Counted from the stretch's first letter, positions 38,146-46,666 are shown. The stretch: DNA of 64,000 nt from Pseudomonas fluorescens (GCF_004683905.1 NZ_CP038438.1:2232001-2296000); one strand, 5' to 3'. Notes: generated by a model from the letters alone, not told the origin. Translations and numbers: made by a program.

Positions 38146-38820
38146 ATGATGGTGCAGGTATTTTCTCGATTGCGAGGGGCGTTGCTGGTGGCCGGTTGCG
38201 CGGCGGCGTTGGCAGGGTGTGCGGGCAGTGTCGCGCCGCAGGTCAAGCGTCTGCCGGAACGGGTCGAACTCAGCGGCACGTTCTATCGCGGCGAAGCCAA
38301 TCAAAGTGGTCCGCAAGTGCTGGCCAGCCTGTTGTCGCAGCAGGGCATCATGATCACCCCGGGCCTGCTGGAAAAACCGTTGCATCTGCCGGGGGCACAG
38401 GATCAGTTGCAGCAGAATCTGCAGAACCTGGCCCGTGATTACGGCATGGTGGTCTACCCGCTGGACAAGAACCTGCCTGCCTTGTTGACTCAGGTGGCGG
38501 CCGGTTATCCGGTGATGGTGCGCTTTAGTGAAGGCTCGGCGTTCTGGGCTGAACCGCGTTACGCGATCCTTTCCGGTTATGACCGGCTGAAACAGAAGGT
38601 GCTGTTGCGCGCCGGGATGAATCGCCGCGAACTGATGAGTTTCAGTTCCTTTGAATCCGCCTTCGAAAAATCCGGCGGCTGGGCAGTACTGATCCAGAAA
38701 CCGTCGCAGATTCCTGCCGAAGTCGACCGCCAGCGCTGGCTCAAGGCCGCGGACGAGCTGGCGCAGGCCGGCCAGGAACGTGAAGCGGCGCAAGCCAGAA
38801 AGGCCTTGGCCGCACATTAA
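38146..38820 (+). CDS. C39-peptidase-like lipoprotein lacking catalytic residues
   Basis: About 225-aa lipoprotein: signal with lipobox LAGC (Cys about 25), then a papain-like C39 domain (about 40-190). In active C39 proteins the nucleophile sits in QCGP; here it reads QSGPQVLASLL, Cys replaced by Ser. The usual His before the VVVGYD-like strand is also missing (AEPRYAILSGYD). It is thus probably a non-peptidase binding protein. A short TPR-like helical tail (RWLKAADELAQAGQEREAAQA) follows. ATG 38146 or 38149 are equivalent starts. Outer-membrane anchored by inference. Confidence 0.7.
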   Translation: MMVQVFSRLRGALLVAGCAAALAGCAGSVAPQVKRLPERVELSGTFYRGEANQSGPQVLASLLSQQGIMITPGLLEKPLHLPGAQDQLQQNLQNLARDYGMVVYPLDKNLPALLTQVAAGYPVMVRFSEGSAFWAEPRYAILSGYDRLKQKVLLRAGMNRRELMSFSSFESAFEKSGGWAVLIQKPSQIPAEVDRQRWLKAADELAQAGQEREAAQARKALAAH

Positions 38821-38909
38821 GGCTCCGTTCGTCATTTGCCGGGCACCCTCACGCCCGGCAGGCCTCTCACTGATAGAGCCCGAATGTGCGGGTGAATCAG
38901 GAGGCGAGC

Positions 38910-39116
38910 ATGGCAGATTCCCCATCCCCGAAAGGCCCACACTCAAGCGAGCATTCTTCCGGTCATGATCTGGGTTTCGATCCGGATTCGCCGGATCTCG
39001 ACGATCCGCAGGTTGATCCGGTCGGCCCCGCCAAGGCGCCGCGAGACGTGCAACCCGACGACGACAGCCAGCGACCGGCCAAGCCCTATGATCCGTTGGC
39101 CGATCTGAAACCATGA
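38910..39116 (+). CDS. small acidic Asp/Pro-rich protein
   Basis: 68-aa protein with a strong SD (caggaggcg) before ATG 38910. Extremely rich in Asp, Pro and Ser (DPDSPDLDDPQVDPVGP), no signal; likely disordered. It lies 12 bp before a second gene of the same kind, so the pair is an operon and possibly a tandem duplication. No known function. Confidence 0.6.
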   Translation: MADSPSPKGPHSSEHSSGHDLGFDPDSPDLDDPQVDPVGPAKAPRDVQPDDDSQRPAKPYDPLADLKP

Positions 39117-39128
39117 AGTGAGGTGCGT

Positions 39129-39323
39129 ATGAGTACCGATTCCAGCTTCGACGATAAAAAACCGGACAGCGTGCCGACCACGCCTGAGGACGACGTGGAT
39201 CCTGTGCTGGATCCGGACAGCCCGCTGCGCGATCCGCTGGCGCGACCTAATGTGCTGACGCCAGATCCGAGCGCTGGTGACGGCATTCCGGACGACGACA
39301 AAATGCCGTTACCCAATGATTGA
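39129..39323 (+). CDS. small acidic Asp/Pro-rich protein
   Basis: 64-aa protein, ATG 39129 with gagg SD. Asp/Pro-rich (DPVLDPDSPLRDPLARP) and ending PDDDKMPLPND. Similar in composition and phrase structure to its upstream neighbour and to 22635-22865. Likely an unstructured cytosolic micro-protein; no known function. Confidence 0.6.
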   Translation: MSTDSSFDDKKPDSVPTTPEDDVDPVLDPDSPLRDPLARPNVLTPDPSAGDGIPDDDKMPLPND

Positions 39324-39355
39324 ATAACGGGTATTTAACCGCTGGCTGAATACCT

Positions 39356-39459
39356 CTGTGGCGAGGGAGCTTGCTCCCGCTGGACTGCGCAGCAGGCCTT
39401 TTCTGTTAAAAAAGAAGGTCCTCTACGTGCCCCAGCGGGAGCAAGCTCCCTCGCCACAG
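39356..39459. repeat. inverted repeat pair (CTGTGGCGAGGGAGCTTGCTCCCGC family)
   Basis: CTGTGGCGAGGGAGCTTGCTCCCGCT and its complement, about 50 bp apart; second copy of the 3593-3727 family. Confidence 0.88.
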
Positions 39460-39473
39460 TTGGATATTTCTAA

Positions 39474-40412
39474 TTACTTGGAGGCTTCGACCACGCCGCT
39501 CTGGCGCGACTTGAGGTTTTTCTCGGCCTTGTATTGCTGCGCAACTGCCGGGACGCTGGCGCTACGACCGGTTTCCATCCAGCTGCGGATACGGCTGGCA
39601 TCGGCAAAATGCGTGTACTTGCCGAACGCATCGAGAATCACCAGGGCAACCGGGCGGTTGCTCATTCGCGTCACCAGCACCAGGCAATGACCCGCCGGGT
39701 TGGTGAAGCCGGTTTTGGTGATCTTGATGTCCCAGTCAGCCTTGTTCACCAGGTGATCGGTGTTGCGGAAACCCAGGGTGTAATTGGGCTTGCGGAACGC
39801 TACGGTTTTTTCCTTGGTGGTGGTCAGCTCGCTGAGGATCGGATGCTTGCTCGCGGCGACCAGCAGTTTGCTCAGGTCGCGGGCGGTGGACACGTTGCGT
39901 TCCGACAACCCGGTCGGCTCGACATAGTGCGTATTGGTCATTCCCAGCGCTTTGGCCTTGGCGTTCATTGCGGCGATGAACGCGGCGTAACCGCCTGGAT
40001 AGTGATGCGCGAGGCTGGCGGCAGCACGGTTCTCCGAGGACATCAGGGCAATCAGCAGCATCTCGCGACGCGGCAGTTCGCTCTTCAGTTTGACTCGGGA
40101 GAACACGCCTTTCATTTCCGGCGTATGGCTGATGTCGACGTCGATCCATTCGTCCATGTTCTGGTGCGCTTCAACCACCACCAGTCCGGTCATCAGTTTG
40201 CTCACCGAAGCGATCGGCACGATCACATCCGGGTTGCTCGAATAGATGACTTTATTGGTCTGCAAATCCATAAGCAGGGCGCTGCCGGAGGCGATCTTCA
40301 GTTGTGAAGCGTCGCGTGGCGCGGCGGTGGTTTCTGCGGCGTTGACCGTTGGCGTGACGAATGTGCCTGAAAAAGCAAAAACCAGGCTCAGGATCGAAAG
40401 ACGAATTTTCAC
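39474..40412 (-). CDS. pbpG: D-alanyl-D-alanine endopeptidase (PBP7)
   Basis: Periplasmic low-molecular-mass penicillin-binding protein, 312 aa, cleaving D-Ala-DAP cross-links in murein. Signal peptide about 1-25 (ending VNAAE). Active-site motifs: SVSK with Ser69 and Lys72, SEN at 126-128, and KTG in [11 protein letters not shown]. Length matches PbpG rather than the carboxypeptidase DacA, which has an extra C-terminal anchor. The start is a GTG at 40412 with a weak SD. Confidence 0.92.
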   Translation of the reverse strand: MKIRLSILSLVFAFSGTFVTPTVNAAETTAAPRDASQLKIASGSALLMDLQTNKVIYSSNPDVIVPIASVSKLMTGLVVVEAHQNMDEWIDVDISHTPEMKGVFSRVKLKSELPRREMLLIALMSSENRAAASLAHHYPGGYAAFIAAMNAKAKALGMTNTHYVEPTGLSERNVSTARDLSKLLVAASKHPILSELTTTKEKTVAFRKPNYTLGFRNTDHLVNKADWDIKITKTGFTNPAGHCLVLVTRMSNRPVALVILDAFGKYTHFADASRIRSWMETGRSASVPAVAQQYKAEKNLKSRQSGVVEASK

Positions 40413-40594
40413 GCGGGCGAACTCATAAAGGTTGGATATTCCGTTAGTTTGTAACGGGTTATTTCTTCAAAGCGTCGCATTCTAGGAGTATGGCTGAAGA
40501 TCTGTCGATGGTTGTTTGAATGACCTGAAAATCTCGTGAAAAGGCCTGTAAAAAGAGGGGTTTCCGGCGAACGGTTAGTGTTTTTTCTCAGATA

Positions 40595-40745
40595 CGAAAA
40601 ACCCCGCACAAGGCGGGGTTCTTTTACTGCGCAAAAACGTCTCAGGCGTGCAGGGTTTCTGCCGCGTAGAGGGTGTTTTCCAGCAGGCAGGCACGGGTCA
40701 TCGGGCCAACGCCGCCGGGGACCGTGATCCAGCCGGTGCGGGGCA
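40595..40745 (-). pseudogene. folD: duplicated folD 3' end with its terminator
   Basis: On the minus strand, bases 40745-40642 encode the FolD C terminus (...[24 protein letters not shown], stop). They match folD 42682-42576 except for two substitutions and a 3-base deletion. Further left, 40595-40622 repeats the folD terminator (AACCCCGCACAAGGCGGGGTT). The stop-to-terminator spacer has diverged. Together with the intact folD it brackets the two-gene island, like the displaced 3' fragment left by site-specific integration into a gene end. No start and only 34 codons, so not functional. Confidence 0.85.
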
Positions 40746-40822
40746 AAAGATCCAGTGTGATCGTTTGATGTTGGTATGTTAGACGCGAATCCAGTCCATT
40801 TTTGCATGAAGAAGGCAGGCAG

Positions 40823-40841
40823 GCCCGGCGCTAGGCCGGGC
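40823..40841 (-). terminator. hairpin after the island operon
   Basis: GCCCGGC-gctag-GCCGGGC, perfect 7-bp stem just downstream of the 40854 stop, but with a poor T run on the minus strand. Confidence 0.4.
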
Positions 40842-40853
40842 TTGTATCCAGGC

Positions 40854-41756
40854 TTAAGTCCAAGGTAGCGCTTTGAGCATGTACCTAGGATTGCTCGAGC
40901 CTATTCTTCTCGCGGTAACCTGGATGGTCACTTGAGTATAGAGATGCCCATTTATGTCATTGGGGCTGGCTATTTCGCTAGCAATTCTCCCGTAAATCAC
41001 TTCGCCTCCAACAGTTTTGAATTCGAAAACCCTTTTATCGGGCAGTACTCCTACGAATGTACCAGTAAAGGTTTCATCATCCTCTTTAATGTTGTCCCGG
41101 CTTAGACGCGCCTTACTGCGGCGAACCTGTTCAACGTCAGAGAATTGGAACCTGCGTGTGTTCGTTGTCAGTGCGCAAGACGCATCATTCTCCGAAAGCT
41201 CACTGAGGAAATCTGAAACGGCGGCTATCGCTCTATCGGCCAAACGAGAGACTGGCTCAGACAGTTCTTCATCGCTTTTTGTTGTGGCCTCAAGCAGTTC
41301 GGTAAGAATATCGATTGCTTGTGATACAGGCGTAGTGCCCTCTATATCAAGCTGTTTATCAGCAGGTATTTCTTCAAGCTCAAACCCGAAGGAACCCCGG
41401 GCTGGTCCAGTAATCAAGAGCTGGTTGCTTAGCCGGTTAGGTATAGGCCCTTTGTCCGCGAGTGATCCTGAAACCGAAGCTGCGATCGCTGTTATCGCGA
41501 CGCTGAAAGCTTTAGTCGCTGTGGCGCCGAACTCAGCGAGCACGCCATGCGTGCCCCAAACAGGGACGCCACGATAGGTTAATCGGACCTTCGCTGGTCG
41601 ATAAGCATGCTTGCCGTTGTCCTCAAGAAAGGCTCGAGCCTGTTCGATTCTTGCTTGTATCGACATAAGGGTAAGCTTACTTATGCCTGGCGCTGTCGCT
41701 TGCTTTTCAAGGAAGTCGAGTTCCGCGGCCTTGTGGGTGTATTCAGATCTGTTCAT
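40854..41756 (-). CDS. hypothetical protein, partner of DUF6932 gene
   Basis: 300-aa soluble protein of no family I recognise. N-terminal helical part (AAELDFLEKQATAPGISKLTLMSIQARIEQARAFLE) resembles a short coiled coil. The middle (about 60-130) has VRLTYRGVPVWGTHGVLAEFG and a GPARGSFGFELEEI strand segment. The C terminus (about 225-295) is beta-rich (FTGTFVGVLPDKRVFEFKT...VIYGRI), like a small barrel. ATG 41756 has an aggag SD seven bases upstream and overlaps the end of the DUF6932 gene by 14 bp, so the two are coupled. It is probably the second component of a two-gene system. Confidence 0.75.
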   Translation of the reverse strand: MNRSEYTHKAAELDFLEKQATAPGISKLTLMSIQARIEQARAFLEDNGKHAYRPAKVRLTYRGVPVWGTHGVLAEFGATATKAFSVAITAIAASVSGSLADKGPIPNRLSNQLLITGPARGSFGFELEEIPADKQLDIEGTTPVSQAIDILTELLEATTKSDEELSEPVSRLADRAIAAVSDFLSELSENDASCALTTNTRRFQFSDVEQVRRSKARLSRDNIKEDDETFTGTFVGVLPDKRVFEFKTVGGEVIYGRIASEIASPNDINGHLYTQVTIQVTARRIGSSNPRYMLKALPWT

Positions 41757-42318
41757 GTTCAAGCTCCTGCCGACGTACCGCTAGCAAGCTTTCTGCATCT
41801 ATATCCTGAGCAGGAGAAAGGTCAACTTTCAAAAACCCTTTCCACTGTCCGGTACGTCTGTGAGACCACATGCTGTACCAATAGGTGGTCATGGCTACCA
41901 ACGACTCGGCTGGATCAGCCAGTGATTGGATATAGAAGTCGATCTTGAACTCTTGCTTTAGATTAGCCCGGTCGCCACCAAGAAGGTTGATATCGTAATC
42001 TCCAAGCGAATCGAAAAACGCATCGCTAACCGGTGCGAAGGTCACGACGTCAATATCTCGCGGAGGGCGATGTTCCAACATCTCAATGTCTTCAGTAAAG
42101 CTGCCATCCAGCCACTGAAAGCCGCTATGTATGCCCATCCTATGCAACTCTGCTCGATGAGCGAGATATCCAGCCAAAATATCACACCGTTCCGGACTGG
42201 TAGCGAACCTATCGACCACCTGCCCAAGGCTCACCTCGTAAGGTGCTCGGTCAAACCCTGTTGGGTCATCCTCGTTAATGGGAGGTAACACCCCCTCAGC
42301 GTTCCATTCTGGTATCAA
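41743..42318 (-). CDS. DUF6932-type nucleotidyltransferase-fold protein
   Basis: 191-aa protein with the minimal polymerase-beta-type nucleotidyltransferase signature. Gly72-Ser73 (WLDGSFTEDIE) is followed by Asp88-x-Asp90 (PRDIDVVTF) and a third acidic residue Asp127 (FKIDFYIQ), a complete metal-binding triad. The N-terminal IPEWNAEGVLPPI...DDPTGFDRAPYEVSL is characteristic of DUF6932. TTG 42318 is preferred: it has a ggagg SD five bases upstream and gives the family N terminus; the frame extends to 42411 with no SD. Such folds occur in toxins (MenT, AbiEii) and defence proteins; activity here is inferred. Confidence 0.75.
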   Translation of the reverse strand: MIPEWNAEGVLPPINEDDPTGFDRAPYEVSLGQVVDRFATSPERCDILAGYLAHRAELHRMGIHSGFQWLDGSFTEDIEMLEHRPPRDIDVVTFAPVSDAFFDSLGDYDINLLGGDRANLKQEFKIDFYIQSLADPAESLVAMTTYWYSMWSHRRTGQWKGFLKVDLSPAQDIDAESLLAVRRQELEHEQI

Positions 42319-42530
42319 TCCAGCCTCCGTGCATTTCGTAGGTCCAGTAAGCCATCTCGCAATGAAAAAACCTGACACGCCACGATACGCCCAATTGCTA
42401 TGTTCTCGCATTGCAGAAGTGCTTCAGCACATTAAATCCAGCGCGACGATGCCGCTTTTTCAGTCATCGAGGTAGCAATTAGGTAGCAGACCTTTGATGT
42501 AAAAAGAAGCGTAGCGATTTGAAGTATTAA

Positions 42531-42558
42531 AAAACCCCGCACAAGGCGGGGTTTTTTT
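42531..42558 (-). terminator. folD terminator
   Basis: CCCCGC-acaag-GCGGGG stem with T and A runs on either side (aaaaaacccc...ggggttttttt), so it may act in both directions. Copied at the left edge of the island. Confidence 0.9.
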
Positions 42559-42575
42559 CTTGCTGAAATTACGCC

Positions 42576-43430
42576 TCAGGCGTGCAGGGTTTCTGCCGCG
42601 TAGAGGGTGTTTTCCAGCAGGCAGGCACGGGTCATCGGGCCAACGCCGCCGGGAACCGGAGTGATCCAGCCGGCGCGGGGCAGGGCGGTTTCATACACCA
42701 CGTCACCGACCAGCTTGCCGTCGTCCTGACGGTTGATGCCGACGTCGATCACGATCGCGCCTTCCTTGATCCACTCACCCTTGACCAGTCCCGGCTTGCC
42801 GGCGGCGACCACCACCAGGTCAGCGCGACCGACGTGGCCGGCCAGGTCCTTGGTGAAGCGGTGGGTGACGGTCACGGTGCAACCGGCCAGCAGCAGTTCC
42901 ATCGCCATCGGACGACCGACGATGTTCGACGCACCCACCACCACCGCATCCAGACCATAAAGGTCCACGCCGGTGCTTTCCAGCAAGGTCATGATGCCTT
43001 TTGGGGTGCACGGACGCAGCAACGGAATGCGCTGGGCCAGGCGACCGACGTTATAAGGATGGAAGCCATCGACGTCTTTGTCCGGGCGAATGCGCTCCAG
43101 CAGTTTGGAGGCGTCCAGGTGCTCGGGCAGCGGCAGTTGCAGCAGCACGCCGTCGATGGCCGGGTCGTCGTTGAGGCGATCGATCAGATCGGTCAGCGCT
43201 TCTTGAGTGGTTTCGGAAGGCAGGTCGTAGGCTTGAGAGAGGAAGCCGACCTCTTCACAGTCTTTACGCTTGTGCGAGACATAAACCTGAGAGGCAGGAT
43301 CGCTGCCGACCAGGATCACCGCGAGGCCGGGAGTGCGCAGGCCTTGCTGGCGACGCTCGGCAACTCGTTGGGCGATCTGCTGGCGCAGGCTGGCGGCGAT
43401 CGATTTGCCGTCGATTAGTTGTGCAGTCAT
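42576..43430 (-). CDS. folD: methylenetetrahydrofolate dehydrogenase/cyclohydrolase
   Basis: Bifunctional cytosolic one-carbon enzyme, 284 aa, converting 5,10-methylene-THF to 10-formyl-THF. Signatures: [13 protein letters not shown] (about 50-62) with the catalytic Lys, [32 protein letters not shown], the NADP-site [14 protein letters not shown] and the C-terminal [14 protein letters not shown]. The gene is intact; its last 35 codons and terminator are duplicated 1.9 kb downstream, so the 3' end may have been exchanged when the island entered. Confidence 0.95.
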   Translation of the reverse strand: MTAQLIDGKSIAASLRQQIAQRVAERRQQGLRTPGLAVILVGSDPASQVYVSHKRKDCEEVGFLSQAYDLPSETTQEALTDLIDRLNDDPAIDGVLLQLPLPEHLDASKLLERIRPDKDVDGFHPYNVGRLAQRIPLLRPCTPKGIMTLLESTGVDLYGLDAVVVGASNIVGRPMAMELLLAGCTVTVTHRFTKDLAGHVGRADLVVVAAGKPGLVKGEWIKEGAIVIDVGINRQDDGKLVGDVVYETALPRAGWITPVPGGVGPMTRACLLENTLYAAETLHA

Positions 43431-43561
43431 TGCGCGTGATTAACCATCGAGAGGGGAAAAAAAGAGAACGCATTCTCGCATGTCAGGCGGTGAGGGCAAA
43501 GGCGCTTGGTCAGCAAATTCCCCTAACTCCTTTAATTAAATGAATTTTTTTCAAAAAGGAT

Positions 43562-43590
43562 TTGACGACCTTGGGAGCGCTCTATACTAT
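43562..43590 (+). promoter_or_regulatory. sigma70 promoter of the tRNA cluster
   Basis: TTGACG (-35), then TACTAT at 17-bp spacing (overlapping TATACT), about 115 bp before tRNA-Arg. Confidence 0.6.
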
Positions 43591-43705
43591 TCGTCGCACT
43601 TGTCGGGCACAGCCTAGCACTGGTTAAGAAGGTTGAGCGGAATTAGCGTTCTGCGAAGCTGGAAAGCATTTAGTTTGTAGTCCTCCAAGAGTACAGATTA
43701 ATAAG

Positions 43706-43782
43706 GCGCCCGTAGCTCAGCTGGATAGAGCATCCGCCTTCTAAGCGGATGGTCGCAGGTTCGAGTCCTGCCGGGTGCGCCA
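43706..43782 (+). tRNA. tRNA-Arg (TCT)
   Basis: 77-nt cloverleaf with acceptor GCGCCCG/CGGGTGC, anticodon loop CTTCTAA (anticodon TCT), T arm CAGGTTCGAGTCCTG and encoded CCA. First of four co-directional tRNAs. Confidence 0.97.
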
Positions 43783-43814
43783 TTAGGCAGCTTTGGCACA
43801 AGTAGCGCGATATG

Positions 43815-43890
43815 GTGGGCGTAGCTCAGTTGGTAGAGCACGGGATTGTGACTCCCGTTGTCGTGGGTTCGATCCCCATCGTCCACCCCA
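43815..43890 (+). tRNA. tRNA-His (GTG)
   Basis: Acceptor GTGGGCG/CGTCCAC with G(-1) encoded at 43814, anticodon loop ATTGTGA (GTG), encoded CCA. Identical to the second copy at 44110-44185. Confidence 0.97.
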
Positions 43891-43896
43891 TATTTC

Positions 43897-43930
43897 GAAA
43901 GGCGTCAGATGTAACAGTCTGGCGCCTTTG
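43897..43930 (+). terminator. hairpin after the first tRNA-His
   Basis: AAAGGCGTCAGA...TCTGGCGCCTTTGCTTT, imperfect stem. A near copy follows the second tRNA-His; probably a processing hairpin or leaky terminator. Confidence 0.55.
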
Positions 43931-43948
43931 CTTTAAAAAGCTTCATCT

Positions 43949-44033
43949 GCGGATGTGGTGGAATTGGTAGACACACTGGATTTAGGTTCCAGCGCCGCGA
44001 GGCGTAAGAGTTCGAGTCTCTTCATCCGCACCA
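43949..44033 (+). tRNA. tRNA-Leu (TAG)
   Basis: 85-nt class II tRNA with long variable arm (GCGCCGCGAGGCGT), acceptor GCGGATG/CATCCGC, anticodon loop ATTTAGG (TAG) and encoded CCA. Confidence 0.97.
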
Positions 44034-44109
44034 ATTAAAGCTTCATTCATGCCGCAGGTCTGATGAAGTTCAGCAAAGAAGTTGAATGGCTTTTTTGTGA
44101 CGCAATATG

Positions 44110-44185
44110 GTGGGCGTAGCTCAGTTGGTAGAGCACGGGATTGTGACTCCCGTTGTCGTGGGTTCGATCCCCATCGTCCACCCCA
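44110..44185 (+). tRNA. tRNA-His (GTG), second copy
   Basis: Identical in sequence to 43815-43890, including short flanks (ATATG before, ATATTTCGAAAGGCG after), so a recent or gene-converted duplication. Confidence 0.97.
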
Positions 44186-44583
44186 TATTTCGAAAGGCGC
44201 CAGATTTAACAGTCTGGCGCCTTTTTTGTTTTACGGCTGGTGGTTTGTCGCGCAGCGTTTCGGGTCGAAGGGCAGGGCGTTTCGTCGTGTTCAGGGGCTT
44301 GCTGTCAGTGTGCCGACCGCCGGCCATGTTCGCGGGATCAGCCGTCAGGGAGATGGCTCGCAGTCTCTTCTATATATAGAAGCGGTTGAAGCAGAGCCTT
44401 GGCGTGATGGTCTTTATTCGTCTTCGAGGTGGAGTGCATTGCTGCATTCACACCTATAAATGGCCTGCTGTTTTTTTACCCGTTTTCAGTAGGGTGACTT
44501 CTTGAGTTTGACCCACTAGAATGCATGCCCTTGATTCTGGGGTCGGAAACGGCCGGCTAACGTCTGTGCAACGAGGAATATCC
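44186..44583. other. intergenic region between tRNA cluster and tig
   Basis: About 400 bp. It holds the tRNA terminator, a perfect 16-bp palindrome CTTCTATATATAGAAG (44367-44382) and a tig promoter candidate near 44490-44520 (GTGACT, 17 bp, TAGAAT). Frames spanning the tRNA genes here are not credible proteins. Confidence 0.6.
44196..44228 (+). terminator. terminator of the tRNA cluster
   Basis: GGCGCCAGA-tttaacag-TCTGGCGCC followed by TTTTTT. Confidence 0.9.
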
Positions 44584-45894
44584 ATGCAAGTTTCTGTTGA
44601 AAATACTACTGCTCTTGAGCGCCGCATGAGCGTCACCGTGCCGGCTGAGCGCATTGAGAGCCAGGTCAACAAGCGTCTGCAGCAGACTGCCCAAAAGGCC
44701 AAGATTGCTGGCTTCCGTCCAGGCAAAGTGCCAATGAGCGAAATCAAGCGCCGTTTCGGTGCTGACGCTCGTCAGGAAGCTGTTGGTGATGTCATCCAGT
44801 CCTCCTTCTACGAAGCCGTGGTTGAGCAGAAGCTGAACCCTGCCGGTTCGCCTTCGATCGAGCCGAAGTCGCTGGAAGCTGGCAAAGACCTGGAATACGT
44901 TGCCGTATTCGAAGTGTTCCCTGAGTTCACCGTTGCCGGTTTCGACGGCATCACTGTCGAGCGCCTGAGCGCTGAAGTGGCTGACGCCGATCTGGACAAG
45001 ATGCTGGACATCCTGCGCAAGCAGAACACCCGTTTTGAAGTGGCCGATCGTGCCGCTCAGAACGAAGACCAGCTGAACATTGATTTCGTTGGCAAGGTTG
45101 ACGGCGAAGCCTTCGCTGGCGGCTCGGCCAAAGGCACTCAACTGGTGCTGGGTTCCGGTCGCATGATCCCGGGCTTCGAAGAAGGCCTGGTGGGCGCTAA
45201 AGCGGGCGAAGAGCGCGTTCTGAACCTGACCTTCCCTGAGGACTATCAGAACCTGGACCTGGCCGGCAAAACCGCCGAGTTCACCGTGACTGTAAACACC
45301 GTGTCCGAGCCGAAGCTGCCAGAGCTGAACGAAGAGTTCTTCGCTCAATTCGGCATCAAGGAAAGCGGCATCGACGGTTTCCGCACCGAAGTTCGCAAGA
45401 ACATGGAGCGTGAGCTGCGTCAGGCCATCAAGTCCAAGGTAAAAAATCAGGTAATGGACGGTCTGCTGGCCACCAACCCGATCGAAGTGCCGAAGGCTCT
45501 GCTGTCCAACGAAGTTGACCGTCTGCGTGTGCAGGCTGTTCAGCAGTTCGGTGGCAACATCAAGCCTGACCAACTGCCGGCCGAGCTGTTCGAAGAGCAA
45601 GCCAAGCGCCGTGTAGTGCTGGGTCTGATCGTGGCCGAAGTGGTCAAGCAATTCGACCTGAAGCCTGACGAAGCCCGCGTTCGCGAAATGATTCAGGAAA
45701 TGGCTTCGGCTTACCAGGAACCTGAGCAGGTCGTGTCCTGGTACTACAAGAACGAGCAGCAACTGAACGAAGTTCGTTCGGTTGTGCTGGAAGAACAAGT
45801 TGTGGATACTGTTCTGCAGAAAGCTAGCGTGACCGACAAATCGGTCTCTTACGAAGAAGCGGTCAAGCCGGTAGAAGCTCCAAAAGCCGACTGA
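44584..45894 (+). CDS. tig: trigger factor
   Basis: Ribosome-associated chaperone and peptidyl-prolyl isomerase, 436 aa. The N-terminal ribosome-binding domain carries the signature [16 protein letters not shown] (about 43-58). The central FKBP domain (about 150-245) includes [18 protein letters not shown] and [13 protein letters not shown]. The C-terminal helical chaperone domain follows. ATG 44584 has gagga at good spacing; the frame upstream is not part of the protein. First of the tig-clpP-clpX-lon block. Confidence 0.97.
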   Translation: MQVSVENTTALERRMSVTVPAERIESQVNKRLQQTAQKAKIAGFRPGKVPMSEIKRRFGADARQEAVGDVIQSSFYEAVVEQKLNPAGSPSIEPKSLEAGKDLEYVAVFEVFPEFTVAGFDGITVERLSAEVADADLDKMLDILRKQNTRFEVADRAAQNEDQLNIDFVGKVDGEAFAGGSAKGTQLVLGSGRMIPGFEEGLVGAKAGEERVLNLTFPEDYQNLDLAGKTAEFTVTVNTVSEPKLPELNEEFFAQFGIKESGIDGFRTEVRKNMERELRQAIKSKVKNQVMDGLLATNPIEVPKALLSNEVDRLRVQAVQQFGGNIKPDQLPAELFEEQAKRRVVLGLIVAEVVKQFDLKPDEARVREMIQEMASAYQEPEQVVSWYYKNEQQLNEVRSVVLEEQVVDTVLQKASVTDKSVSYEEAVKPVEAPKAD

Positions 45895-45920
45895 TTGTTT
45901 TTGCGTTAAGAAGTACACAC

Positions 45921-45946
45921 ATAAGCCAGCCTTCGAGCTGGCTTAT
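45921..45946 (+). terminator. stem-loop between tig and clpP
   Basis: ATAAGCCAGC-cttcga-GCTGGCTTAT, perfect 10-bp stem without a T tract. More likely an RNA-stability or attenuating hairpin than a full terminator. Confidence 0.55.
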
Positions 45947-45986
45947 GCGTATTCAAGACATAACTATTTGGGAGTGACTGCAGAGC

Positions 45987-46622
45987 ATGTTCCGTAATTC
46001 GTATATTCAGCAGAACTCTGATATCCAGGCCGCTGGCGGCCTGGTCCCGATGGTTGTCGAGCAATCTGCTCGTGGCGAGCGCGCCTATGACATCTACTCG
46101 CGCCTTCTGAAGGAGCGCGTCATTTTTCTGGTGGGTCCTGTAGAGGACTACATGGCCAACCTGATCTGTGCGCAATTGCTGTTCCTTGAAGCGGAAAACC
46201 CGGACAAGGACATCCATCTCTATATCAACTCCCCGGGCGGTTCGGTGACAGCGGGCATGTCGATCTACGACACCATGCAGTTCATCAAGCCAAACGTCTC
46301 GACGACGTGCATTGGTCAGGCGTGCAGCATGGGTGCATTCCTGCTGACGGCCGGTGCTCCTGGCAAGCGTTTCTGCCTGCCGAACTCGCGTGTGATGATT
46401 CACCAGCCACTGGGCGGTTTCCAGGGCCAGGCCTCGGATATCGAAATCCATGCCAAGGAAATCCTCTTCATTCGCGAGCGTCTGAACACGCTGATGGCCA
46501 AGCACAGCGGTCGTACGCTTGAAGAAATCGAGCGTGACACCAACCGCGACAACTTCATGAGTGCAGAAGCTGCGAAGGAATACGGCCTGATCGACGAAGT
46601 CATCAACCAGCGTCCTGCGTAA
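45987..46622 (+). CDS. clpP: ATP-dependent Clp protease proteolytic subunit
   Basis: Serine protease, 211 aa, forming the tetradecameric chamber that works with ClpX and ClpA. Catalytic triad intact: Ser114 ([10 protein letters not shown]), His139 (MIHQPLGG) and Asp188 (DTNRDNFMS). [16 protein letters not shown] and the N-terminal propeptide region ([25 protein letters not shown]) match the family. Followed after 110 bp by clpX. Confidence 0.97.
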   Translation: MFRNSYIQQNSDIQAAGGLVPMVVEQSARGERAYDIYSRLLKERVIFLVGPVEDYMANLICAQLLFLEAENPDKDIHLYINSPGGSVTAGMSIYDTMQFIKPNVSTTCIGQACSMGAFLLTAGAPGKRFCLPNSRVMIHQPLGGFQGQASDIEIHAKEILFIRERLNTLMAKHSGRTLEEIERDTNRDNFMSAEAAKEYGLIDEVINQRPA

Positions 46623-46666
46623 AATAAGCAGCTCAAAATAAGGTGGGTCGGCAGGTCCGACCACCA

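Larger units (their letters stand above)
40746..42528. mobile_element. two-gene cargo island between folD 3' repeats
   Basis: About 1.8 kb, visibly lower in GC than its flanks, bounded by the two folD 3'-end copies (40595-40745 and 42529-42682). It contains only the DUF6932 gene and its partner. No integrase, recombinase or tRNA lies within it. The borders behave like att-type direct repeats. Inference: a horizontally acquired defence or toxin-antitoxin cargo unit, or the remnant of a larger element. Confidence 0.6.

Noticed and set aside
40746-42528. Integrase or transposase in the folD island
   Set aside because: All frames were considered; only the two described genes have plausible starts and composition.
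44082-44459. 125-codon frame across the second tRNA-His
   Set aside because: Covers a tRNA gene and its terminator; no SD or protein-like sequence.
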